Below, piece by piece: positions 33,444 through 46,432 of a DNA stretch of 64,000 bases. The DNA comes from Adiantum capillus-veneris (taxonomy: Eukaryota > Streptophyta > Polypodiopsida > Polypodiales > Pteridaceae): positions 76,961,884-77,025,883 of the forward strand of contig CM043944.1 in assembly GCA_014529385.2 (NCBI GenBank), written 5' to 3'. Position 1 is the first letter of the stretch, and each line of letters starts with the position of its first letter. The position numbers and the translations under genes are program-made. The notes under the pieces are model-generated. The model saw nothing but the letters and a program-made list of their open reading frames with translations. It did not search any database and was not told the DNA's origin.

Positions 33444-34150
33444 ATTTAACAAAAATGCATGTTTTTTACCATACGTCATACCACCTTCATAAGTGACCTA
33501 TTATTCCTCTTAGAAACACCATTTTGTTGAGGGGTATTATAGACTATGCATTGTTGTTTATCCATTGCTACAATAAAATTTTTATACATTAAGTACATCC
33601 TCAAAAGAATCTACAATTTTAGCCATAAACAACAATTTATTGAATCTCATGAACACGTTTTAGCCCTAACCTCAAGCAGGTGATTTTGTAGAATTTCAGT
33701 ACCCTTTACTTTCTCTGTTTCCTTAATATTGTATAACAAGTGGGGAGGAGGTACAAATCCAAATGGGTGACATGAATAGCTTTGTATGCATTCATGCCAT
33801 ATGTAACTATCAGTGAGTGAGAGTCGTATTGGACCACAAACGTCATTGCAAGTAAGCTACAATTTCCAAGTAGCCCGCATAGAAGCATCCTTTGAAGAGA
33901 GTGTTGTATTTTGCCCAAAATAAAACATTCCCATACCTGTCTAGATGGTGTCTCAGAAGTAAAGCATCTTAAATTTTTACAAATGTAGTAAACTTTCCAA
34001 ATTTTGTTGACCAAAAAGGTGTGTGACAAAGGTCTAGATTTGCAACAACCTTTGAATAGGGAACTATGCATGATGAATCTTCCACACATGTATCGTTTGC
34101 ATTGAGCTTGTAAAGCACACAAAACAAAGCTCCAAAAACTACGATTGTAT
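33240..34150 (-). pseudogene. pol: Ty1/copia relic J: GAG-pre-integrase and integrase (minus)
   Basis: The minus strand from about 34100 reads WECFILGKIQH, and in neighbouring frames a segment corresponding to LTCNDVCGPI, the usual GAG-pre-integrase to integrase transition. Further down it reads YNTPQQNGVSKRNNR (catalytic Glu region), then after a microsatellite CPTKAL, SKKPSIDHFHIFGSMAYAIVP. Many frameshifts and stops. The (GT)n tract at 33411-33442 lies inside the integrase frame. Confidence 0.7.
33411..33442. repeat. (CA)n microsatellite inside copia relic J
   Basis: About 16 CA units on the plus strand, splitting integrase-derived sequence. Confidence 0.95.
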
Positions 34151-37126
34151 CACTTGAACAATTGAGATTATGATACATCTCTCATCCACAAATTTAATAA
34201 TAAGACTAAGTATTACAAGAGCTGAAATGATAGACTAAGAAATCTTCTTGCTCTTGGATACAAAGACACTAGTAAACACAATTGACCAACTCTCTAAAGT
34301 GCATAAGAGGCATTGATGGCTCACATGACAATATACTTCATTACGAACAAAAGGTCATGTAGACAATGTACATTAAAAACCCAAGTCACCCAACCCTATG
34401 CCCCAACTTCCCGACACCCCTCCTCTCTGTGCAACTACTGCACCATTTGTTGAGAAATGAAGACTTTCATCAGATGTATAGAAATCGACAAGGGGCACCA
34501 TTGCAAACCTTTGGGACATGTAGCTTACAAAAAAGGTTTTTTGAAAGCTTCAAAATGTTTGGCATCTCATGGTGATTTTACAGCGCTAAATTTTGCAAAT
34601 GGGTCTTTTAAATCAAGCTGCAAAGCTTGCAATTGGCAGTGCATCATTTTTAGCAAGCAGGGTAGCGTTTTCAGTAAGCAGGAAAATTGGCATCGGGCAA
34701 GCAAAGCTTACCACATAGAAATAGGAGGAGCATCATATAATAGTTCAGATCTAAAAACACGTGCTAAGAGCCAAGTCCCCCTATGTTCTTAAGAGCAGGG
34801 TTGCACCCGGGAGCAATGGGAGGAGTGGGAAGATTGCTTTGTCTAAACAGAGAAAGGCCGAAAGTCCAGCCATGAAGATCGAAGGAAAATCCTAACCCTG
34901 CTAGCCTTTGTGAAAACCGTAGGTATTAAGCTATTTTCATGGAGAGCGGCTCTTCTCCTTACTCCTAGGAAAAGGCAAGCAATGGAAACAGTGGCACCCG
35001 TCAAGCTTTTCTCATGGTTTTACGATGAAATTGGAGGACCTTCAGAGTGCGACCTCAAACTGAGCTTACCCATAATAAACCCTGCTTGCTCCTAGTGTGA
35101 CTCAGTTCTAAGATTTTAGTGAAATTAAGGGTTAGTGTGTTTTCTATCTCTAGTCCCACTAGACTTTTGTGACAACAACTCTTTGTCTAAATAAAAGAAA
35201 AGGAGAAGGTGGGCTTTCACTTTTTCTTCAAATAGGAAACTAAGCATCAATTAGGAAACGAAGCAACCTGGAGTCGTGGAGAGCTTTGAGTTCCAAATTC
35301 TCATTGGTTCATCATGGTAGTATCTACTAACATAATATGGCGAAAGGGAGAACCTTTTACACGTATCACAATTTACGACTTGAAAGCTAAAATCCAAAAC
35401 AAAAACAAGCCTCTTTGCACACGATAAAGAGGGAGAGAGGGGGAGAGAGAGAGGCCACCGAAAGTGACCGACTGTACTAATCTCCTTAATACAAAGAAAT
35501 ATGTAAATATTAGGGCCAAGTCGCACCTAAGAACAATGGGGGTTGGGTTGGGGGGGGGGGGGGGGGGGTTTTCCTTTTTATAAAGAAAGTTCTAAAAGGC
35601 AAGCATCAAAATAGAATGAGAATAATACCCTCGCTAGCACTTTGAAAAAGCTAGGTCATAAGCTAATATAACGACCACCATTCTCTTCTCCTTGTTTGTA
35701 GCTACTTTATAACCAATTAAATAACTTACACGTTCTTTGCTGATTATTCTCTCTTCCACAAAAGTACGTTTCCTTCTATGGTGAGACCCAAATGTGAGTT
35801 TTGCACCCACTAACCCCACTGATGCTGGCACAACTCAACTCTTAGTATCATTACTATTTTCTAAGAGGTTGTCCCTTTCATATTCCTAATATCATAATAT
35901 TATTGTGTGACTACAACATTGAAAATTTTATTAAACATTACTAATGCCCCTAATGCATAGTGGGACTCACCTCTAAGGCCTTTTGTGAGCATAGCGTGGG
36001 ATTGTTTGGAAGCAAGGAGTAAACAACACTAGTGATTGGTTTTGGCATCAACTTATATCCTTATATCGCTCTTTTTTTGACATCATCTAGTGTGCTTGCA
36101 TACGCACATACATTGATACTCTGACCATTGACATTTTGGATCGGCATCGGCTCTCCTTGTGGGCCATCGACTTTGATTTTTGGCTTCAAGCATCAATGTT
36201 TTTTTTGGCAACTCCTAGACTTACGATTTCGTTGAGCGTTTTCTCTTCTAAGATGGCACCTCTATCCAGGCGTTCGAGGCACGAGATTGGCTTTGGGTCT
36301 ACAATGACATACAAGTTTTTCACGGGCTTGCATGTTGATAGGGGGGCACATAGCCCGCACATGCATTATTTTTTGAGATTTTGAGTGTGTGATTTACACA
36401 CATACAACTTAGTTGGCTTACTAGAGACAAAGGTTTATAGATTTTGTTGGATACAAGTCTACAGAGAGAGCTTTAACATAGTTTACGTATTTTCAATAGG
36501 AGTATGCATGATACATGAGTGGCAGACACTTACTAGTGTTGTTTGTGGCCGTATCTCCACATGGATTACCATTTATTGCTTGCATCTCATCTGGCGCATG
36601 TATGTGCACTTGTGAATTTTGAGTTGCAGACATTTCTTACTGTATATCATGTGGAGCCATTCTTATGCATTTTTTGACAGTTTCCAGGTCGTTTTTGATA
36701 CTCAATCTAGAAGAGACCTTTCTGAGAATGTGGCTAGTATTTTGTGTCTACTGCTTATCCTTTGGAGGGCCCTATGTGAGGTTATTTTGAGTCTGCTTAT
36801 TCCCAAATATTGAGATATCTTCAGTGATATAGGTTGCTAGATTTCTCCATTACGGCATCCTCTCCATAGGTCATAGGATATTTTGCTTAACGCCGCGTAT
36901 GGCAGTCGTTTGTCTGAGTGATGATAGTCTATGCTCATTTTTACTCTATTGCGTTTATTTTACGGCTTTTAAACATCATTTGGGTTGTGTTTTAGCTCCC
37001 CATACAAAGGAGATTGTCTCATTTATTTCCCCGTGAGTCTATGCATATTTTAACACTTTGAGCACCATTTTGGCTTGACAGATACCACATCTTCTTTTGA
37101 GAATGACATTTACAATATTTGAAAGT
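34151..37126. other. no recognisable gene; homopolymer G run
   Basis: Mixed AT-rich sequence with only short frames (up to 111 codons). A run of about 19 G at 35550-35568 is the only notable feature. The 5' LTR expected for copia G was not found in 36000-37126. Confidence 0.5.
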
Positions 37127-37146
37127 TCAATGGTGCGAATTTATCT

Positions 37147-37836
37147 ATGTGGAAAGAGAAAATCCAAGATGTGTTAATTCAAAAGGGTCAATTGGAGCCA
37201 ATCATTGAGCACCAAGAAGGTGATGGCTATACAGATGCACAAAGGAAGATGCTTGATACCAAAGCCAAGTCCAGTGTATGTCTACACCTTACAGAGTCTA
37301 TGTATTTCACCATAGTGGGTGAAGCTACTATTAAAGCCTTATGGGACAAGCTATGCAATACATATGAGAGAAAAATCGCAAGCAACAAAGTGTACTAGAT
37401 GAAAAAGCTCATAAAGGTTTGCATTAAAAAAGGTGACACAATTTCTAAGCATTTGAATGCGTTCAATGGATTTTTTTGTCAATTGAAGTTACACGGACTC
37501 AATTTTAATTAACAACAAAGACAATCTATCTTCTTGTTCTACTCTCTACCCTCTTTATGGGACATATTTTGCATAATGATTAGCAACTCTACGCCTGAGT
37601 GCAAATTGGCTTATAATGTTGTAGTTTCCAATCTACTCAGTGAAGAGATACACATAAAATCTATGGAGCCTACAAAGAAAGGTGAGGCATACATTGCCAA
37701 TGGCAAAGGTCAAACTCATAATCGTACCAAAAGTAAGAATCACGGGATTCTTGTAGAAAATCTAAAGGTTATTCGCAATGTTGAATGCTATCATTACCAC
37801 AAGAAAATACATTTAAAAAAAGATTGTTTTGCATAG
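37147..37836 (+). pseudogene. gag: copia G gag
   Basis: Opens FNGANLSMWKEKIQDVL-like (start codon at 37147 within MWKEKIQDVLIQKG), continues ALWDKLCNTYER, and reaches a zinc-knuckle relic CYHYHKKIHLKKDC where the second Cys is Tyr. Stops at 37396 and 37510. It is the UBN2-type Gag of plant copia elements. Confidence 0.8.
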
Positions 37837-38019
37837 CAAAGATACAAGAAAACAATAAGAAGTCTAACAATGATGGCGGCAAGGGCAAAAATAAGATAAA
37901 GGCTAGAGTCTCTTAAGATGGTAGATGTGCTGAAGCTCCAAATGTCCTCAAATTTTCTAGTCTTTACACAAATTTTAGTGTAGATTCTCTTATTACACAA
38001 GATGCTAGCTTTGATCAAA

Positions 38020-38354
38020 ATTGGCTCATAGATTCTCAAGCCAATTTCTATATGACACCTCATAGGGAATGGTTCTCTACTAGTGGTAAAGTAAAGCTCG
38101 GTGATGCATATGGTCTTGAGATACATTGTGTTAGAGAAATTAAGATATTTATGCATAATGGCATGGAATTCATACTCAAGAATGTCAGACATGTTCCCAA
38201 GTTGTCAAAGAGTTGGATATTTGCCGATCAGCTTGACGACTTGGGTTACATGACTATTTTTGGGAATGGTTCATGGTCAATCAAGAAGAAATATCTTGTG
38301 ATTTTTAGAGGTCAAAAGCATGAACACTTTACTTTATGTGTGTTTCATGTGTAA
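38020..38354 (+). pseudogene. pol: copia G protease
   Basis: WLIDSQANFYMTPHREWF resembles the DSGA-type catalytic motif with Gly replaced by Gln, followed by LKNVRHVPKLSKS. Active-site glycine lost and frame stopped at 38352. Confidence 0.75.
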
Positions 38355-38538
38355 AAGAGGATTGTATCCGTACCCGAGCTACTATCTACTGAGTTGTGGC
38401 ATAGTCAGCTAGGCCATATCAGTCAAAAGGAACACTTTACTTTATGTGTGCTTCATGTGTAAAAGAGGATTGTATCCGTACCTGAGCTACTATCTACTGA
38501 GTTGTGGCATAGTCGGCTAGGCCATATCAGTCAAAAGG
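38323..38538 (+). repeat. 108 bp tandem duplication in copia G
   Basis: Units 38323-38430 and 38431-38538 are nearly identical (AACACTTTACTTTATGTG to CAGTCAAAAGG). They cover the protease-integrase junction (LWHSRLGHISQKE). The copies differ at a few bases only, so the event is younger than most of the decay. Confidence 0.95.
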
Positions 38539-39180
38539 AAATAAAAAGACTAGTTTGTTTTGGGTACTTGTGTGTGTTAACTTATTTTTATTTTTCTATG
38601 TGTGGACATTGCATATATGATAAACAAACTAGGAACACCTCATCAACATTGACTAGGAAGCATTTGCAGCCATTAGAGCTTGTTCATAGTAGCATTTGTG
38701 GTCCTATGCCAACCAAGTCTATAGGGGGAGCTAGCCATTTGTGACTTTCATAGATGATTCCACTAGAAAGGTGTGGGTTTACCCTTTACATCATTTTGAT
38801 CAAGTCTTCTCTACTTTCCAAAAATTCCGAGGTATTCAAGAATTTTTATAGAAAGAGAGGTATTAAGAGGCAACTTACTTCACCTTACACACCTAATTAG
38901 AATGGAGTTGCTGAAAGAATGAGTTGAACGATTCTGGAGCGAGTCATGACCATGCTTTTTATTGTGGATTTGACTCAAGGTTTTTGGGCAGAGGTAGTAT
39001 TGACATCAATACATATCATTTATTGGTCACTTAGTATGCCATTGAATTACCAGATTTTAGAGGAGCTATGGTCTAAAAAGAAGTCACATTATGATCATGT
39101 TGTGTGTTTATGCATATGTGCCCAAAAGCTTCAAAAAAAGTAAACCCAAATTCATAAAAGTGTATTTTCTTTGGTTATGG
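38496..39180 (+). pseudogene. pol: copia G integrase, broken
   Basis: LWHSRLGHISQKEIKRL, LVHSSICGPM, TFIDDSTRKVWVYPL (first Asp), PYTPN then a stop and NGVAERM (Glu region). Several stops and a loss of the region with the second Asp. Confidence 0.8.
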
Positions 39181-39499
39181 TGTAGATGGAGAGATGGCCT
39201 ATTGTCTCTGGCACCTAGAATCTTGCAGAGTAATTTGTAGTACACATGCTTCAACAAGTTGAAGATTCACAAGAAACCTATCAAAGAGGTTGAGTACAGA
39301 AAAGGTACATTCGAGGAGTTATGGCATTTCCTCATAGTTTGTGAAAACTCAAAAGACTATGTCACCTTCCACTAGCAACACTCCAATTGACAAGGCAAAG
39401 AGCAATAGTCAAATTTTGAAACAATCTAGTAGATCCTCACATCCACCTGAGTGATTTCAACTAGCGTTGAACTATCCATGCTGACAAACTGCGATGAGC

Positions 39500-40230
39500 C
39501 AACTTGTTTTACAAGGAAGCCATGCAAATGGATGACAAAGTCAAGTGGGAGCAAACCATGCAATTTGAGTATAACTCAATTTTCAACAATAAGACACGGT
39601 ACTTCGTTGAATTTCCAAAAGGAAAGGAGGTTTTACTTTGCATATGAGTTTACAAGAAGAAGTTTGTATCTTATGATTCCAAGTCTAAGTACAAGATTAG
39701 ATTGGTTGCTAAGGGATTTAAGCAATAGAAGGGGGTTGATTTTGACAAAACATTCTCGCCATGGTCAAGATAACTACAATGCGCAACCTGAAGGTTTAAG
39801 TGCTTCATGGCTTAAAGTAGGGTTCAAGGTAGTCGTATCAAAAGTTTGATTCTTTTATGCGGTCCCACAGATTTAGAGGGAGTCAAGAGGATCACTACTT
39901 GTCTACAAAAAAATTCAATGATGGTTCTTTGGTCATTTTCATTATGTGTAGATGACACGCTTATTACAGGAAACTCCATTAAGGAGATTGCCAAATTGAA
40001 GCAAATGTTGAACAAAAACTTTTCTATGAGAAATTAGGGCAAAGCAAATCATTTTCTTGGAATGCGTATCAACAGACATAGGAAAAATGAAATTCTTGAG
40101 TTGTCTCAAGAATCTTATATCCACAAGGTCTTCAAACATTTTAATTTTCCGGGAGGTAATGTAGTGAGTACCCCACTACCGTCATATTTGAAACTAAGCA
40201 AGGAAGATTCTCCCAAGTGAAGTGCTAAGA
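39500..40230 (+). pseudogene. pol: copia G reverse transcriptase, internally deleted
   Basis: MDDKVKWEQTMQFEYNSI, SKYKIRLVAKGFKQ then a stop and KGVDFDKTFSP, after which the TAFL/GLKQ region is missing. The frame reappears at LCVDDTLITGNS (about 39940-39975, catalytic VDD), then FLGMRINRHRKN and YIHKVFKHFNF. Confidence 0.8.
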
Positions 40231-40323
40231 GAGCAAGAATGGAAAGTGTGCCATATTCTTTAGTTGTAGGCAGTCTTATGCGTGTTATGGTAGCACAAGG
40301 CTAGACATTGCATTTGTAGTGGG

Positions 40324-40533
40324 AGTGGTTAGTCCGCACATGGCTATAATAGCACATAGCTATGGATAGTGGTGAAACACATTCTCAAATACTTGAAGGG
40401 TACAACGAGCAAGTATTTACATGTTGGCAATAGTGGTTAGTCCACACATGGCTAATACTAGCACATAGCTATGGAAACACATTCTCAAGTACTTGAAGGG
40501 TACAACGAGCAAGTATTTACATGTTGACAATAG
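40324..40533 (+). repeat. second 108 bp tandem duplication in copia G
   Basis: Units begin AGTGGTTAGTCC at 40324 and 40432. The second has small indels. It has the same unit length as the duplication at 38323 but unrelated sequence. Confidence 0.9.
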
Positions 40534-40551
40534 TGAGGCATATATCATTGG

Positions 40552-40890
40552 TTACAGAGATGCAGATTATGCGGATTGCAAAGATAGTAGGAGATCTACG
40601 TTTGGCTATATTTTCTTATTTGCACGAGGAGCCATTTCTTAAAGATTATCTCTCCAAAAGTGTACATCTTCTTCCACTATAGAGGCTGAGTACATTGCAA
40701 CGTCAGATGCTAACAAGGAACCTGTATGGTTGGTGCATTCAGTGGGAGATTTAAATAGTTAGCAGATTCCAGTTTTCCATGGTGATAGTCAGAGTGCCAT
40801 TGCTTTGGCAAGAAATCCCGTGTTTCGCTCCAAGTTGAAACACATTGAGGTAAGGTATCATCTCATTCGATGCATTGACGGATAAGTGAT
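40552..40890 (+). pseudogene. pol: copia G RNase H
   Basis: GYRDADYADCKDSRRSTFGY, SSSTIEAEYIATSDA, FHGDSQSAIALARNPVF, KHIEVRYHLIR: all core RNase H blocks, with in-frame stops near 40620 and 40760. Confidence 0.85.
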
Positions 40891-41278
40891 TTGAGCTTGT
40901 CAAGGTCCACACTAATAACAACCCAACAAATGCTCTTACAAAGAGCCTGATGGCTCAAAAGTGGTTTGCACAATGCATTGAGTTAATGGATGTAGGGTGA
41001 ACACAATTGTACAAGGGTGAAGTTGTCACGCTTCACGGTTGTATATACTAGCTTTAGTCATAGCCACTTACAACTACATTGTTAAGTGAGAGATTGTTGG
41101 GGTAAATATCTATGGCCGCCCGCGTGACACCCTAAGCACCAAGTCTTGTACACTTTAGTAGAGACCTACACACACTTTCTACACATAGTGTTGCTTCCCT
41201 CAATGTCTCTCCTCTCTTCTTCTTCCCCTTCCCCGTACGCAAGTGTATGGGCATGCTACAAAGCACCTATCAACAACA

Positions 41279-42922
41279 TTAACAAAAATTTAGATTATTT
41301 ATTTTTGCCTTTAGCTTAGTATTTTGTTTAACACTAGAATGGTAACAGAACACTTTTATGTCCTTGGACACTTTTGTGTCTTATTAAGTGACCAATTTGC
41401 TTGAATTATTTGAAGAGTATGAAAATGAATTTCTACGTGCTATATATCCACAAAGTTGCCTTACGAGCTGAAAAAAACTTGACTTTTTTTTTGGAATATC
41501 AATCTCACTATTAACCTTATTCTTACACAACATTTTTGAATCTAAACTATGTGAAAAAACGGGTCCTGTTTTTTGTTTTTTCTCAAATTTTTGCAGCTAT
41601 ACCACTCTAAACTTCATGTTTAGATTGCTAAAGGATAAGTCTTCATAAACTTCATGTTTAGATTGCTAAACTTCAAGTTTTGATGCTTCTAGGGAGAACA
41701 AAGTGTTTAAATTGAAAGTTATGACCAACTTACAAGAATTGCATAATCCTTTTTTTTGGGCCAAAATTAGCACTTTTATGATTTTTTTGGTGGCTTTCTT
41801 GATATCCAAATGCAATTTTGATTGTGTAAGTGGCATGTGTAACATAAAGCTAATATTCCTTGAGTTTTGGAGGACCTAATACGCTATATAGCATACATAG
41901 TATATGACGATGGTTGAGTTTTTTGATTGCTGAGCAATAGGAGACATTTTAGTGTAGCAAGTATAGCTTTCTCAATATTGCTAGTTTCTTAGGCCAATTG
42001 TGTGTATTTTGTAGGTAGTAACCATATCTAATCATAAACTACAAATTTGGCTAGATATCGAGTAGTTTCCATGGTAGGTGTGGGTGATATTGGTTGGTTG
42101 GATGGTCATTGTCAAAAGTTTTCAACAAAGTGTCACTTTCAAAACTCCCCAAATTTCCATAGGGTAAATGTCCCAAGTTAAGAACATCGAAATGAAAATG
42201 CCTCCAATTTGAGATAGGATTCTTCAAAGATGGTGTTTGAGGGCACATATGTTAGCTGATGCCATACCTCTTTGGCGAGATAGGTGTTTTTGCACTCGAT
42301 GTTGTACAGTTGCATTGCAATAGCTTCTTACAAACTACCGTGTAAAAAATTATGCTTCAAAAGGAAGACACACATTCCCTAAGAAAATAAGAAAGGTGCT
42401 AGTGGGAGTTGAATCACCATCCTTGTCAATCAAATAGGGACAACTCACTAAACCAACCCACCATTCGGCAATTTTTGTCCTATGAATGGGGCCTCGTTTT
42501 CTCTTATGTTTGTCCTTAATAAGGGACATGTCTGCTCACCAAGGCATTTACCCTATTTCACTTTTGCATTATTTTATCATCTCATTTGAATTTATGATTT
42601 CTTCTCTTCCACCCAAACTTCTACTTTTATTTTCTTCACTATAAGTGTAATTCATTCACCTTTGTTTTTTTTTCTTTGGCAAAACTCACACGACTGAGTA
42701 ATGTTATATTAAACAAATCAAACAATTACAAGTCTGACTTGCTCACAATCCGAGCCTTTATTCCTCTTTGTTGAGAAAAAGCACTAAACATGTCTATGTG
42801 ATCTTCAATATTTTGAAGATGTTATGGATGGATGGATCGTAGCTTGTACCATGTCAATTTTATCAAACGATACACACGCATTCTAGAATTTCTTTTCATT
42901 AAAAATGTTTATAAGTGATGGG
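41279..42922. other. no recognisable feature
   Basis: AT-rich, no frame over 65 codons. A 22 bp block containing AAACTTCATGTTTAGATTGC is repeated near 41610 and 41650. Otherwise nothing. Confidence 0.5.
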
Positions 42923-43225
42923 ATCTTTTGCATCCAATGCAATCAATTGAGGGCAAATTGGATGGAGATAACTACCCACTATTGTGGGCTTCCATCTTGC
43001 AACATGTATTGATTGTAGGGTGCCTTTGAAACATTGTGTAAGGCCTTGTTATATGTTTGCTTTTGCATCTTTTGTTACATGCATCTTTTGCATCCAATGC
43101 AATCAATTGAGGGCAAATTGGATGGAGATAACTACCCACTATTGTGGGCTTCCATCTTGCAACATGTATTGATTGTAGGGTGCCTTTGAAACATTGTGTA
43201 AGGCCTTGTTATATGTTTGCTTTTG
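42923..43225 (+). pseudogene. gag: copia gag fragment, 160 bp tandem duplication
   Basis: Two units, 42923-43082 and 43083-43225 (second slightly shorter), are nearly identical. Each encodes QSIEGKLDGDNYPLWASILQ, matching the start of copia Gag (L-GDNYPLW). No other copia domain is attached. Confidence 0.75.
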
Positions 43226-43516
43226 GTGGATCTAGGGTCTATTGAGGATATTTCAAGTTATAGCAGGCCAATATATAGTTGTTTTCCATGTTGAGCAAGT
43301 TTGTTGGATGGTAGATATGTGCATTTTCATGCCTTGATTGCACTCACTTGCAAACTTTCTATTATCCTACATGTTAGCTCAACAAAAATGACAAAATAGT
43401 ATCGGAGTATTCTAATTAATTTATATGTTCTTTGTGATGAGACAAACTTATCTGCATAAATATATAAAATCTAAGATTATGCAAGAGGAAAACTGCTTTT
43501 CTTTCACAAAGTAAAG

Positions 43517-45670
43517 TTTTTTTTTTGTCATACTCACAATTGTGAGTTGAGAGAAATTATATTACCTCGAAAAAGAATACAATTTCCCTCAAGCAATACA
43601 TGTGCCTCGAGGGGACTAGGGTCCAATAAGGACTTGTACACAGAAACAGATTAGTGATACTCCTACTCCCTTGAGTGTTCTAAGCAGCTCACTGCATGAA
43701 TCCATTCCTCCTTGTCAAATGCCCCTCTTCTTACTCCTACAACATGTAAGAGCTCAGTGATCTGACGCACAATATCCTCAAAATGAGCTACATCCAGTTT
43801 ATTGTCAAAAAATCAAGAGTTGCTAGACTTCTAGACTAGTTCAGGCACCAGAACTTGGTAATTTGTGTGCACTCTAAAACGGCTTGGCTTTGGAAACCAG
43901 GACCTCCCAAGATAAGGTCATTTGTAAAGAAGACGGTCTTCCAAGTCCTTCTTACCCATTTGCAAACCCTAGCAGCCAGCCCCCCGCGAAGTAGGGCACT
44001 TGCAAAACAGATCCAAGGGGTGAAAGGATGCCCTGTAGCCAGAGCAGGTGTCAGAGCCGATCCCTCTAGTGCACACCTTAATCCCAGTAGGAAATGCACC
44101 CCAAAGCACTTTCCGGATGAATATCTTTATGTATGCACGCCCTTTAGTTTCCCAGATGGTGTTGACACTCTTTTGCCAACGTTCTTTTGACCAGTTTTTC
44201 TTCCGGATTTCGTTGAGAGGGGCAAATCAATCCACTTTGTATACCAAGAGATTATCGGTACTCTGGGTCTTGGGAAGCGAGAACAGTTTGTCTTTTGGCC
44301 AATGCTTGGCTCTCCAATCAATTTCTAATCCATAGATAGGTGGAATGAGGATGTCAACACTTCCAAAAGTCTACTAATTAGAAGCCTTTCGTATAACCCC
44401 ATATTATAATGCACCACCACGATCTCCACATCCTTCCAACAAAATCTTTTGTCATCCCAAACATGAGAGAGATTAGAAATTTCTTTGTTGTTTACCAGCC
44501 ATGCAACTTCCCTCCAAAAGGCATCTAGGGAGCCCCTTTCAAGTTTGGAGAGCCAGGGATACAAATTGCGAGATGAATCCTTGAAGTATCTAAATTTCTC
44601 CCCCCATTTTAAGGTTAAAGTTGCTTTGTTACACTTTCGTGCTAATTCCTTTGTGCAACCGCCCAGCTTCAAGAATGTCCAGAAAGGTACCAAAATCTTG
44701 TCGGGCACAATGGCCTTCTTCCATATGTCCCCCTTTCGAGGCAAGTTTTGCATCATTTATCATATCCTAGGCCATGATAGCCCATTACTATTTTTGGTCC
44801 GTCAAAGAGACAACAAATTTGGCACACGAAGCTTCTACATGCACCATGGGGTCAATAATCCCGATTTTGCCTTGATTCTTAGGTCTCACTACCCATTCCC
44901 ATTTCCCCCATTGGTAAGGAGTTTTGGCTTTCATGTTGCTTTTCCACAGAAACTGTTTGATAGGCTTCCAAAATTCTTTCCAGTTAGATTTTCTCAGTTT
45001 CAACAGCGCAAAACAAAAGAAATATATGGTATCATAAAAGCATTAATCATCGTGACTCTGCTATGGAAGGGGAGGAGCACAAACTTCCATCTTCTCATTT
45101 TACTGTTTATTTTGGTCAACAGCCAGTCAAATATCTGTTTATCCAAAATGCCAACCCCAAGTGGCGCACCTAGGTACTGAACACACTGCCCTTGCCTATG
45201 AATTCTCTTGACCATTCCGCGGGATTGAAGGAGTCACTTTCTGAGAGATGATTTCCCATTACTACACATTGAGCCAGAGGTAGTGGCAAATAGCTGAACA
45301 ATCTTAAGGGCTCTTCTGAGCGTTTCTGTCTAGGCTTGAAGAAAGAGAAATGAATCATCCACAAAGAGCTTTGCAAACAGTTGTTTTCCTCCAAGAAGTG
45401 CAAGACCTTGAATTTCCCCTTTCCCCGCACTATCCTCAAGTGCAAACACCAGCGGGTGAGATCCAATTGCAAAAAGCAGTGGGGCTAGTGGGCATCCTTG
45501 CTTGATCAAATGCTTGACCTCAAACCCTCCCACTATCTTGTTGTTGAAGAGAAGCTCAGAGTGACTACCTTCCCCAAGCGTGCAGCCTATTGCATACATA
45601 ATGGGACCGAATCCTAAAGCCTTCAAGACTGCCTCAATGTAGGACCATGAGATTCTATCATAAGCCTAAG
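43517..45670 (-). mobile_element. 5'-truncated LINE I (minus)
   Basis: RT and downstream domains of a plant L1-like LINE read on the minus strand. The 3' end is marked by a run of ten T on the plus strand (about 43517-43526), i.e. a poly(A) tail. The element starts abruptly within RT near 45670. 5' truncation with a poly(A) tail is typical of target-primed LINE insertion. Confidence 0.75.
43830..45670 (-). pseudogene. LINE I ORF2: RT C-terminal half and zf-RVT region
   Basis: From 45665 downward: AYDRISWSYIEAVLKALGFG, HLIKQGCPLAPLLF, catalytic LFVDDSFLFL (FADD variant, about 45345), YLGAPLGVG then RVTMINAFMIPYISF, and KEFWKPIKQFLW. The region 44756-44325 includes DAFWREVAWLVNN and SHVWDDKRFCW. 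44320-43830 holds AFPTGIKVCTRG, like the zinc-binding domain found after plant LINE RTs. The frame changes several times; inactive. Confidence 0.75.
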
Positions 45671-46009
45671 CTCTGTGTTTTGCGAAGGTGGCTCTTCTTT
45701 GTATGATCGGAGTATGTAGTATCAAGCCTATGTATGATAACTATGGGCTTTGTAGTGGCTTTGCAAGTGATGCAATAACTAACTAGTAAGTAATAGTTGA
45801 AATAGGCCATAAAATGTTGCAAAGAATTGGCTAATCAAAGGCATGGTTACAACAGATGAGACGCGTTCTTTCTCGCTGAGTAAGCAAGTATGAGCACATT
45901 GTATTAAAACATGCTTGTGTGTGTGTGTAAAAGATATGCAGCTTGCCAAGCGTAAGCAGGAAACACCATAATCACTAGCTCTTTAAATAGATAGAACGGG
46001 GCACTCGTA
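45671..46009. other. no recognisable feature
   Basis: Short unassigned sequence between LINE I and the next microsatellite. Confidence 0.4.
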
Positions 46010-46040
46010 TGTGTGTGTGTGTGTGTGTGTGTCTATGTGC

Positions 46041-46079
<39 letters not shown>
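46010..46079. repeat. compound (GT)n(GA)n microsatellite
   Basis: GT 46010-46032, a 10 bp break, GA 46043-46079. On the minus strand this is (CT)n then (CA)n. Confidence 0.95.
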
Positions 46080-46083
<4 letters not shown>

Positions 46084-46290
46084 TGACGAAAGCGGTTTCT
46101 CACGCCAATCTTCATCGTTTTATTAATTTGCAATGGCCTGCAGTGCTTCAGAGAATCCTTTGTGGTAATTCAATAAAGCTTGTAAAATTAGGCATGTTCC
46201 CACCAAAATGTATCAGGTTATGAACAAACAAAATAGTGCATGTCTAGAGAAAATACATTTCCCTTAACAGGTGAAAACACATTTACTCCC

Positions 46291-46432
46291 AAGCTTAGAG
46301 TTCTCATTGTGAAACTACACTACTGGGGTAAGAGGTTTGCTAAGAAAGGAATTACAGAAAAAGCTCAGAGTTCTCATTGTGAAACTACACTACTGGGGTA
46401 AGAGGTTTGCTAAGGAAGGAATTACAGAAAAA
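46291..46432. repeat. 70 bp tandem duplication
   Basis: Units start AAGCTYAGAGTTCTCATT at 46291 and 46361 and differ at two or three positions. Non-coding. Confidence 0.95.

Larger units (their letters stand above)
37127..41278 (+). mobile_element. decayed Ty1/copia element G (plus)
   Basis: Domains in canonical copia order: gag 37147-37836, protease about 38020-38340, integrase about 38496-39180, RT 39500-40200, RNase H 40552-40890, polypurine tract AAGTGAGAGAT and an LTR start TGTTGGGGTAAATATC at 41095. About 41278 is a possible LTR end (CAACA). No 5' LTR is visible. Frames are broken throughout and two 108 bp tandem duplications have been added. Confidence 0.85.
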
